Positions 15,727 to 22,047 of a DNA stretch of 23,199 bases are shown here, in pieces; the first letter of the stretch is position 1; every line of letters starts with the position of its first letter. The stretch is from CAYLZN01 sp964387935 (GTDB taxonomy: Bacteria > Acidobacteriota > Vicinamibacteria > Vicinamibacterales > JAFNAJ01): positions 1 to 23,199 of the forward strand of contig CAYLZN010000056.1 in the NCBI GenBank assembly GCA_964387935.1, given 5' to 3'. The translations under genes were made by a program, and so were the position numbers. The notes below the pieces were generated by a model. That model ran no database searches and was not told where the DNA came from. It saw only the letters and a list, made by a program, of their open reading frames with translations.

Positions 15727-17001
15727 CTACAACCTCTGGACACGGGCGAGATCGGTCTCGTAGCGGAGGGCGGCCAGACTCAACGGCACCACGCTGCCGA
15801 GCGCCACGAACACGCTCACCAGGAGCCCCCGCGTCAGGCTCGACGCGTCCCCAATCATCCCCGTGATCCAGGGCCCGGGGCCGACGCCCAGCAGGTTCAT
15901 GCCGAGCAGGGCGAAGGCGACCGCTGTCGAGCGAATGCGGACCGGCGACAGCGACTGGACCACGGCGAACAGCGGCCCGAAGTAGGCGGTGGCCGAGCAG
16001 CTCGTGAAGAACCACGCCACGTAGAAGGCCGGCGTGCCGGGGTCCATCGTGAAGAAGGCGACGGCGCACGGCGTGAGCGCTACCGTCATGGCCACGAGCG
16101 CCCAGAGCCGTCCCGCCGTGGACCAGCGGGTGCACGCGTCTCCGAACCAGCCGCCGGCGACGTTGCCGAACAGCCCGGCGGCCACGGCGACGGCGGCCGA
16201 CGTGTAGGCGGCAGTGGCAAAGGAGAACTGACGCTCCTGGACGAGCCAGGTCATGGCGTGGAGGGCGGCGGCTGACGCATAGGTCAGCAGCGATCCTCCG
16301 AGAATGGTCAACCCGTAGGCCGGGACCCGCCGGACCGTGTGCGCGAGCGTGCCCAGGATGGACGGCCCTTTCGCGGGGGCTCGTCCCCCGGCCTCGCGCG
16401 TCGTAGCACGGGGGTCCGGAACCCACAACAGGACCACCGCGAAGGCGAGGCCCACCAGGCCGAGCACGAAGAAGCAGGCGCGCCACCCGTAGTGCGGGGC
16501 CAGCCAGCCGGCCACGAACAGGCTCAACGCCGTGCCGAGCGGGATCCCGGCGTAGTAGACACCGGTCGCCAGGGCGAGCCGGCGCGCCGGCAGCACGTCC
16601 GCCAGCATCGACAGCGCCGCCGGGGTCAACGTGGCCTCTCCCACGCCGACGAGCATGCGGGGCACGGCCAGGTGCACGAAACTCCGCGCGAAGCCGGAGG
16701 CCGCCGTCATGGCGCTCCACAGACAGAGACCGGCGGCAATCAGGCGCGGCCGTGAGATCCGATCCGCCACCGTGCCCAGGACCAGCCCCATCAGCGTGTA
16801 GAAGACCACGAACGCGAATCCGACGAGCAGGCCGATCTGGGCCCGACTCAGTCCGAGGTCCTCCATCAGCATCGGGGCCAGGCTCGCGATGAGCTGACGG
16901 TCGACGAAGTTGAGGATGTTCAGCGCGGTGAGCAGCGCGAGCAGGGTCCAGCCCCATCGGCTGACGCGCTCGGGGGGCGGCGACGCCGCGGGCGTGTGCA
17001 T
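15727..17001 (-). CDS. MFS transporter, spinster-like
   Basis: A 424-residue transporter of the major facilitator superfamily with about twelve hydrophobic helices. NILNFVDRQLIASL in helix 1 and the motif-A loop GTVADRISRPRLI between helices 2 and 3 are typical of spinster-like and related transporters. GEATLTPAALSML in helix 4 and the GIPLGTALS segment fit as well. The substrate cannot be inferred; homologues are assigned to lipids, sugars or organic acids. It starts the minus-strand gene run, with the next gene only 13 bases downstream. A -10-like box lies six bases before the ATG, without a Shine-Dalgarno sequence. Confidence 0.92.
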   Translation of the reverse strand: MHTPAASPPPERVSRWGWTLLALLTALNILNFVDRQLIASLAPMLMEDLGLSRAQIGLLVGFAFVVFYTLMGLVLGTVADRISRPRLIAAGLCLWSAMTAASGFARSFVHLAVPRMLVGVGEATLTPAALSMLADVLPARRLALATGVYYAGIPLGTALSLFVAGWLAPHYGWRACFFVLGLVGLAFAVVLLWVPDPRATTREAGGRAPAKGPSILGTLAHTVRRVPAYGLTILGGSLLTYASAAALHAMTWLVQERQFSFATAAYTSAAVAVAAGLFGNVAGGWFGDACTRWSTAGRLWALVAMTVALTPCAVAFFTMDPGTPAFYVAWFFTSCSATAYFGPLFAVVQSLSPVRIRSTAVAFALLGMNLLGVGPGPWITGMIGDASSLTRGLLVSVFVALGSVVPLSLAALRYETDLARVQRL

Positions 17002-17007
17002 CGCTGT

Positions 17008-17013
17008 AGTATC
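17008..17013 (-). promoter_or_regulatory. Candidate -10 box for the MFS-led operon
   Basis: On the minus strand GATACT stands six bases before the transporter ATG, with no ribosome-binding sequence between. This spacing would give a leaderless transcript. The region where a -35 should be falls inside a heptamer array and shows no match. Confidence 0.3.
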
Positions 17014-17023
17014 ATCCGGTTCT

Positions 17024-17058
17024 CAGTTATCAGTTGCCAGTTGCCAGTTGCCAGTTGT
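17024..17058 (+). repeat. Heptamer array (CAGTTGC)n, five units
   Basis: The units are CAGTTAT, CAGTTGC three times, and CAGTTGT, directly adjoining. It lies between the divergent transporter and yajQ genes. An array of the same unit in the same orientation occurs at 21117-21151. Confidence 0.9.
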
Positions 17059-17089
17059 CGGGACTATCGGGACGCTGTTCTTGGTTTTT

Positions 17090-17124
17090 GCCGTACGCCG
17101 TACGCCATACGCCGTACGCCCTAC
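17090..17124 (+). repeat. Heptamer array (GCCGTAC)n, five units, upstream of yajQ
   Basis: The units are GCCGTAC, GCCGTAC, GCCATAC, GCCGTAC, GCCCTAC. Variation is confined to the fourth base. The array ends 10 bases before the yajQ ATG and is the reverse complement (after rotation) of the array following yajQ. Confidence 0.9.
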
Positions 17125-17134
17125 TTCCTCTGCC

Positions 17135-17629
17135 ATGCCCTCCTTCGACATCAGCTCCGTCATCGATCTGCAGGAAGTCGACAACGCCATCAACCAGGCG
17201 AAGAAGGAACTCGGCCAGCGCTACGACTTCAAGGGCTCGAAGGCCGATCTCGTCTTCAACCGCGCCGAGAGCCGCCTGGAACTGGTCGCCGACGATCGGT
17301 TCAAGATGGACGCGGTGTGGGAGATCGTGCAGACGCGCCTCGTGCGCCGGAACGTGCCGGTCAAGAACCTGAAGCCCGGCGAGATCGAGCCCGCCGCCGG
17401 CGGCCTCGTGCGCCGAGTCGTCGCGCTCCAGCAGGGCATCCCGACGGAGGCGGGCCGCGCCATCGCCAAGTTCCTCAAGGACCAGAAGCTGAAGAAGGTG
17501 CAGGCGGCGATCCAGGGCGACCAGGTCCGCGTGTCGGCGCCCTCGCGCGACGAACTGCAGAACGCCATTCAGGTGCTCAAGGCCGAGGACTTCGGCATCG
17601 CGCTGCAGTTTGGGAATTTCAGGGAATAA
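17135..17629 (+). CDS. yajQ: YajQ family nucleotide-binding protein (DUF520)
   Basis: A 164-residue cytoplasmic protein of full family length. It opens with the characteristic MPSFDISSVIDLQEVDNA, followed by the ELGQRYDFKGSKADL segment, and ends in the equally typical ALQFGNFRE. Family members bind nucleic acid or nucleotides, and some bind cyclic di-GMP and act as transcription co-regulators; which applies here is not visible. The ATG at 17135 is fixed by the conserved N-terminus. No Shine-Dalgarno sequence precedes it; the upstream 100 bases are mostly heptamer repeats. It is convergent with dnaE2, with 79 bases of repeats between the two stops. Confidence 0.96.
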   Translation: MPSFDISSVIDLQEVDNAINQAKKELGQRYDFKGSKADLVFNRAESRLELVADDRFKMDAVWEIVQTRLVRRNVPVKNLKPGEIEPAAGGLVRRVVALQQGIPTEAGRAIAKFLKDQKLKKVQAAIQGDQVRVSAPSRDELQNAIQVLKAEDFGIALQFGNFRE

Positions 17630-17631
17630 CA

Positions 17632-17672
17632 GGCGTACGGCGTACGGCGGCGTACGGTCAGAGCAGGCGTAC
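17632..17672 (+). repeat. Interrupted heptamer array (GGCGTAC)n after yajQ
   Basis: GGCGTAC occurs at 17632-17638, 17639-17645, 17649-17655 and 17666-17672. Each junction contains GTACG-G-CGTAC, an inverted repeat, so transcripts could fold into short alternative stems. It sits in the 79-base gap between the convergent yajQ and dnaE2 stops and may serve in place of a terminator. Confidence 0.8.
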
Positions 17673-17674
17673 GG

Positions 17675-17702
17675 CCCTGAGCCCTGAGCCTTGAGCCTTG
17701 AG
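17675..17702 (+). repeat. Heptamer array (CCYTGAG)n, four units
   Basis: Units CCCTGAG, CCCTGAG, CCTTGAG, CCTTGAG adjoin one another and end six bases before the dnaE2 stop. It is a third, unrelated heptamer family within 700 bases. Confidence 0.85.
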
Positions 17703-17708
17703 CCCGCC

Positions 17709-20700
17709 CTAATGAAAATCGTGCGAGGCCAGGGTCACCTGCGCGCCGCCGAGTGACTGCAGGCGATCCGCGCGGATCGACACGACCCCGTCCTGCTGCT
17801 GCAGCACGCCCTCGATGAGCAGGAACGGCTCGCCCACAATCACCTTGCGGTAGCGATCGAAGAGATCCGGTCGGACGATGACGTTCGAGATGCCGGTCTC
17901 GTCCTCGAGCGTGAGGAACACGAAGCCCTTGGCGGTGCCGGGGCGCTGGCGTGTGATGACCGCACCCGCCACGCGCACCCGCCGCCCGCGCCGCGCGCCG
18001 GGCAGATCGCTGGCGCGCAACACGCCTCGCAGCGACAGATCGCCGCGCCGCATGGCCATGGGATGCGGCCCGATGGTCAGGCCCGTGCCCGCGTAATCGG
18101 CCACGACCCGTTCGATCGGCGTCATCGTCCGCAACGGTGACGGCGCCTGGACCTCGTCCTGCTGCTCGAACAGCTCACCAGCCGGCCGTGCCGCACGCTC
18201 GATCTGCCACAGCGCGCTGCGGCGGTCGTCGCCGAACGACTGCAGGGCGCCGATTTCCGCGAGCACCGCCAGTTCGTCCCGGTGCGCGCCCGTCTCAGCC
18301 ACGAACCGATCGAGCGACCCGAAGCGCTGGCCAGGATCCGCCCCGTCGCCCTTGTGTCCCCGCGTCCCTGCGCCCTTGCGTCCCGCCCATTCGTGCGCGC
18401 ACACGTTGCAGAACCACCAGGCATCGCCGTCGCTCCCCCGCGCGATCCGTTCGATCATCGACCGATCGTCCGCGCCGCACTTCGGGCAGGGGCCAGCCTC
18501 GTCACCCACCGAGTCCCCGCGCGCCGTGTCAGCCAGCCCGGGCCCGGGCACGGCAGACCGATCGCGCTCCGCGATCCGCCGTCCGGTCTCCTCCCGTAAC
18601 CCGCGGACGTACATGAGCCCGAGGCGAATGGCGCCGTCCGGCTCCACGCGGCACAGCCAGTCCGACGTCTGCACGTCAATCGCCTTGAACCGCACGCCGT
18701 GCCGCTGCGCGTCCTTGACGAGGGTCGCGGGATGGTAGAACCCCATGGGCTGGTTGTTGAGCAGTGCGGCGTAGAACGCGGCCGGGTAGTGCACCTTCAG
18801 ATAGGCGCTCGCATACACCAGCAGCGCGAAGCTGGCCGCGTGGGACTCGGGAAACCCGTAGAGCGCAAACGACGTGATCGACCGCACCACCTCGTCGGCC
18901 GTCCCGTCGACGATGCCCCTGGTGGCCATGCCGGCGCGAAGCTTCTGCTCGATGGCGCGCATGCGCAGCTCGGAACGCTTGAAGCCCATCGCGCGCCGCA
19001 GTTCCTCGGCCTCGCCTCCGGTGAACCCGGCCACCGCCATGGCCATGCGGAGCAGCTGCTCCTGGAAGAGCGGCACGCCGAGCGTGCGCTCGAGAATCGG
19101 CTGCAGCAGCGGGTGCGCGTAGACCACCGGCTCCCGGCCCGCGCGCCGCGCCAGGTAGGGATGCACCATCTGTCCGACGATGGGCCCCGGGCGGATGATG
19201 GCGACCTCCACGACGAGGTCGTAGAAGTGGGCGGGCTTGAGTCGCGGCAGCGTGGCCATCTGCGCGCGGGACTCCACCTGGAACACGCCCATCGTGTCGG
19301 CCTCCTGCAGCAGGCGGTAGACGTCGGGATCGTCCGGCGGCAGGTGCGCGAGATCCAGCGGCTCCTGCCGGTTGATGATCGTGAGCGCGTCCTGCAGCAC
19401 CGCCATCATGCCCAGCCCCAGCAGGTCCACCTTCACGATGCCCAGGTCGGCGCAGTCCTCCTTGTCCCACTGGATGACGACCCGGCCGGGCATCGACGCC
19501 GGCTCGAGCGGCACGATCTCGTCCAGCCGGCCCTGACAGATCACCATGCCGCCCGAGTGCTGCCCGAGGTGCCGCGGCAGATCCTGGATGCGCGCCCACA
19601 GATCCGCAAACAGCCCGATCCGCGCGTCGCGCACGTCCAGCCCGGCATCGGTCAGGTGCCGGCGCAGCGTCTCCTGCGGGTCCCGCCACTCGAACGGCGT
19701 CATCAGCTTCGCCAGGCGATCGATGACGTCGGGCTCGAGCGCGAGCGCCTTGCCCACTTCCCGCGCCGCACTGCGGCTGCGATACGTGATGACGTTGGCG
19801 GTCATCGCCGCGCCGTGCTGCCCGTAGCGCTCGTAGACGTACTGGATCACACGCTCACGCCGATCGCCGCTCGGCAGATCGAGATCGATATCGGGCCACT
19901 CCCCGCGCTCCTCGGACAGGAACCGCTCGAACAGCAGGTCCATGCCCACCGGATCGACCGCCGTGATCCCGAGGCTGTAGCACACGGCGCTGTTGGCGGC
20001 CGACCCGCGCCCCTGCACGAGAATGCCCTCGCGCCGGCAGAAGTTGACGAGATCCCAGACGATGAGGAAGTAGCCGGCGAGATCGAGCTTCTCGATGAGA
20101 TCGAGCTCGCGCGCGACCTGCGCCCGCGCACGGGCGTGGTAGGGACGGTAGCGATCCCGCGCGCCGACCTCGGTGAGGTAGCGGAGGAACGTCGCCTGCG
20201 TCTCGCCCTCGGGCACGGGATACTCCGGGAAGCGATACCCCAGATCCGCCATCGTGTACTCGAGCCGATCCGCCAGCTCGCCCGTGGCGGCCACCGCCCC
20301 CGGGTGATCCGCGAACAGCTCGGTCATCGCCGCAGACGACTTCAGGAACCGTTCGGCATTCCAGGTGAGGCGACGCCCCGCCTGGTCCAGATCGGTGTGA
20401 TGGCGGATGCAGGTCAGCACGTCAAAGAGGGGACGATCCTCTTCCGTCGCGAAGCGCACGCCGTTGGTGGCGATGACGGGCACGCGAAACGCCGACGCCA
20501 GGGCCACGAGCGCCGCGTTGTCGGCCTCCTCGTCCCGCAGAAGATGCCGCTGCAGCTCCACGTAGACATGACCGGCCCCGAACACCCCGACGACCCGATC
20601 CAGGAGGCCGCCGACGCCATAGCTGTTGCGCCCGACCGCCGGCCGCCCGACCAGCGCCACGAGCCCGGCCGTCCGCCCGTCGAGATCCTCGAGCGTCAGC

Positions 20701-21074
20701 GACCCTTCCCCCTTCGGGGCTGCGAGCTTCATCTGCGTGACCAGCCGGCACAGGTGGCGATAGCCCTCGCGGGACGCGACCAGGACCGGCAACCGCCACA
20801 GCACCGGCGGCCGGAGCGGCCCGCCAAACCCCGACCGCGTCCCCGCCGGCTCGTGCCCCTCCCTCGACCGGATGGTCAACTCGGCGCCGATCAGGGCCTT
20901 CAGGCCGGCCGCCTTTGCCGCCTGGTGGAACCGGGGAGCGCCGTAGAGCCCGTCACGGTCGAGCAAGGCCAGAGCCCGGTATCCCAGGGCAGCCGCCCGA
21001 TCGACCAGGGCTTCGGGCGTGGAGGCCCCTTCGAGGAAGGAAAACGCTGAGGCGGCGTGAAGTTCGACGTACAT
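17709..21074 (-). CDS. dnaE2: Error-prone DNA polymerase DnaE2/ImuC with an inserted zinc ribbon
   Basis: An 1121-residue C-family polymerase, the translesion synthesis enzyme of damage-induced mutagenesis. It opens with a PHP domain of DnaE2 type (YVELHAASAFSFLEGAS). The palm has PDIDLD (Asp 395 and 397) and VKVDLLGLG (Asp 550) as the catalytic triad. A helix-hairpin-helix region and a C-terminal OB fold (VRVAGAVITRQRPGTAKGFV) follow. Between GLREETGRRIAERD and FGSLDRFVAETGA, where relatives as I recall them have only a few residues, about 70 extra residues carry CPKC (863-866) and CNVC (889-892), a four-Cys zinc ribbon, then a Gly-rich stretch encoded by a period-8 DNA repeat. The usual partners imuA and imuB are not next to it: upstream is a divergent toxin-antitoxin pair. 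Confidence 0.95.
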   Translation of the reverse strand: MYVELHAASAFSFLEGASTPEALVDRAAALGYRALALLDRDGLYGAPRFHQAAKAAGLKALIGAELTIRSREGHEPAGTRSGFGGPLRPPVLWRLPVLVASREGYRHLCRLVTQMKLAAPKGEGSLTLEDLDGRTAGLVALVGRPAVGRNSYGVGGLLDRVVGVFGAGHVYVELQRHLLRDEEADNAALVALASAFRVPVIATNGVRFATEEDRPLFDVLTCIRHHTDLDQAGRRLTWNAERFLKSSAAMTELFADHPGAVAATGELADRLEYTMADLGYRFPEYPVPEGETQATFLRYLTEVGARDRYRPYHARARAQVARELDLIEKLDLAGYFLIVWDLVNFCRREGILVQGRGSAANSAVCYSLGITAVDPVGMDLLFERFLSEERGEWPDIDLDLPSGDRRERVIQYVYERYGQHGAAMTANVITYRSRSAAREVGKALALEPDVIDRLAKLMTPFEWRDPQETLRRHLTDAGLDVRDARIGLFADLWARIQDLPRHLGQHSGGMVICQGRLDEIVPLEPASMPGRVVIQWDKEDCADLGIVKVDLLGLGMMAVLQDALTIINRQEPLDLAHLPPDDPDVYRLLQEADTMGVFQVESRAQMATLPRLKPAHFYDLVVEVAIIRPGPIVGQMVHPYLARRAGREPVVYAHPLLQPILERTLGVPLFQEQLLRMAMAVAGFTGGEAEELRRAMGFKRSELRMRAIEQKLRAGMATRGIVDGTADEVVRSITSFALYGFPESHAASFALLVYASAYLKVHYPAAFYAALLNNQPMGFYHPATLVKDAQRHGVRFKAIDVQTSDWLCRVEPDGAIRLGLMYVRGLREETGRRIAERDRSAVPGPGLADTARGDSVGDEAGPCPKCGADDRSMIERIARGSDGDAWWFCNVCAHEWAGRKGAGTRGHKGDGADPGQRFGSLDRFVAETGAHRDELAVLAEIGALQSFGDDRRSALWQIERAARPAGELFEQQDEVQAPSPLRTMTPIERVVADYAGTGLTIGPHPMAMRRGDLSLRGVLRASDLPGARRGRRVRVAGAVITRQRPGTAKGFVFLTLEDETGISNVIVRPDLFDRYRKVIVGEPFLLIEGVLQQQDGVVSIRADRLQSLGGAQVTLASHDFH
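18341..18388. repeat. Degenerate period-8 repeat inside dnaE2
   Basis: Six adjoining octamers on the plus strand: CCCCGTCG, CCCTTGTG, TCCCCGCG, TCCCTGCG, CCCTTGCG, TCCCGCCC. They encode the Gly/Arg/Lys-rich stretch (about residues 896-911) directly after the zinc ribbon insertion, and look like repeat DNA of intergenic type captured in a coding frame. Confidence 0.65.
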
Positions 21075-21082
21075 CGGGCAGA

Positions 21083-21114
21083 TAGACTTTCGCTAAAACT
21101 TCGCTCCCAGTATA
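21083..21114 (-). promoter_or_regulatory. Candidate dnaE2 promoter: -10 TATACT with a tandem 11-mer downstream
   Basis: On the minus strand TATACT (21109-21114, five of six consensus bases) lies 34 bases before the dnaE2 ATG. Between them two adjoining 11-mers (plus-strand positions 21083-21093 and 21094-21104, sharing 8 of 11 bases and both ending CTTCGC or TTTCGC) cover the expected transcript start, where a repressor could bind. No LexA box that I recognise is present, and no clear -35. Confidence 0.4.
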
Positions 21115-21116
21115 CA

Positions 21117-21151
21117 CAGTTTCCAGTTGCCAGTTGCCAGTTGCCAGTTGC
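21117..21151 (+). repeat. Heptamer array (CAGTTGC)n, five units, between dnaE2 and the toxin-antitoxin pair
   Basis: CAGTTTC followed by four exact CAGTTGC units. It has the same unit, orientation and copy number as the array at 17024-17058, about 4.1 kb away, so the two arrays bracket yajQ and dnaE2. Confidence 0.9.
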
Positions 21152-21159
21152 CAGCCGGC

Positions 21160-21188
21160 TTGTGACCACCCCTTCGTGTGGTCATAAT
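21160..21188 (+). promoter_or_regulatory. Promoter and operator of the toxin-antitoxin pair, leaderless spacing
   Basis: TTGTGA (21160-21165), a 17-base spacer and CATAAT (21183-21188) form a sigma-70-like promoter. The inverted repeat TGACCAC (21163-21169) and GTGGTCA (21178-21184), eight bases apart, spans the spacer and touches both hexamers, which suits autorepression by the antitoxin complex. The ATG at 21195 is exactly seven bases past the -10, with no Shine-Dalgarno sequence. Confidence 0.6.
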
Positions 21189-21194
21189 GGCTAC

Positions 21195-21485
21195 ATGACG
21201 GCGACTTCCCGCGTGGGCGCGCGCGAACTCAAGACCAGGCTCGGCCGCTACCTGAATCGCGTGCGGCGCGGGCAGACCTTCGTCGTGACCGACCGCCAGG
21301 AGCCCGTGGCGCTCCTGCGGCCCCTGGGAGAACCGGGATCGACAGCGGCGCGACTCGAGGTGCTCGCCCTGCTGGGCGAGATCACGCTCCCCTCGCGCGC
21401 CGGCCTGTCTGCCTTCGCACCGCTTGTCAGCACAGGCCACCCGGCGTCGGACCTCATCCGGCTCGATCGCGACGAACGGGGATAG
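21195..21485 (+). CDS. Type II antitoxin, Phd/YefM (VapB-like) family
   Basis: A 96-residue antitoxin. The N-terminal half, VGARELKTRLGRYLNRV followed by GQTFVVTDRQEPVALLRPL, is the DNA-binding Phd/YefM domain that dimerises and binds its own operator. The C-terminal half, which should wrap around the toxin, ends in DLIRLDRDERG. The toxin gene begins three bases after the stop. The ATG is preferred because the conserved domain begins within a few residues of it and a promoter lies directly upstream. Confidence 0.88.
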   Translation: MTATSRVGARELKTRLGRYLNRVRRGQTFVVTDRQEPVALLRPLGEPGSTAARLEVLALLGEITLPSRAGLSAFAPLVSTGHPASDLIRLDRDERG

Positions 21486-21488
21486 TCG

Positions 21489-21947
21489 GTGCAGTTCTTC
21501 GACGCGAGTGCCCTGGTCAAACGCTACGTGCGGGAATCGGACAGCGCCGCCGTCCGACGAGCCCTGGCGAAAGGCGACGTGGTGATCAGCCGACTCTCAG
21601 AAGTCGAGGTGGCCTCGGCCCTCGCGCGACTGACCCGCGAAGGCCACATTCAGGCACGACAGCGGGACCGCGCGCTGGCCGCGCTCCTCACCGACGTCGC
21701 GGCCTGGCACGTCGTCGAGTGTTCGCCCGCGGTCGTGACCCTGGCCCGCACCCTCCTCACACGCCACCCCCTCCGTTCTGGCGATGCCATCCAGTTGGCC
21801 AGCGCCCTTCGCGTTCAGCAGATGCTCACAGAGCCCCTGTCGGCGTTCGTGGCGTACGATGCCAGGCTGGTCGAGGCGGCTGCCCACGAAGGGTTGCCCG
21901 GGTGGATGCGCGTCCGGGCGCCGACGCGTCCGTCGCGCTCGTCGTGA
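21489..21947 (+). CDS. vapC: Type II toxin, PIN-domain ribonuclease (VapC-like)
   Basis: A 152-residue PIN-domain endoribonuclease, expected to cleave RNA and stop translation when free of antitoxin. The acidic metal-binding residues are all present: Asp 5 in FFDASALVKRY, Glu 40 in SEVEVASALAR, Asp 99 in SGDAIQLASAL and Asp 124 in AYDARLVEAA. It starts with GTG three bases after the antitoxin stop, so the pair is co-translated. The basic tail (RVRAPTRPSRSS) is slightly longer than the core fold needs. Confidence 0.9.
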   Translation: MQFFDASALVKRYVRESDSAAVRRALAKGDVVISRLSEVEVASALARLTREGHIQARQRDRALAALLTDVAAWHVVECSPAVVTLARTLLTRHPLRSGDAIQLASALRVQQMLTEPLSAFVAYDARLVEAAAHEGLPGWMRVRAPTRPSRSS

Positions 21948-22047
21948 GGCGTCCCCCGCCTCTCACGGTTCCCGCGTAACATTCCACCGTGCCCGTTCGT
22001 ATCTGACCGCGCGGCCCCCAGCACGCCCCTTGCCGCAGGAGTCATCC

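Noticed and set aside
17024..17124. Whether the short tandem repeats before yajQ are a CRISPR array.
   Set aside because: The units are seven bases and adjoin directly with no spacers, and no cas gene is present.
18699..21050. A 783-codon plus-strand open frame across dnaE2.
   Set aside because: It lies wholly opposite conserved polymerase motifs, is rich in His, Arg and Gln, and shows no domain or ribosome site.
21093..21440. A 115-codon minus-strand open frame opposite the antitoxin.
   Set aside because: It runs through the CAGTTGC array and the antitoxin gene and has no recognisable domain.
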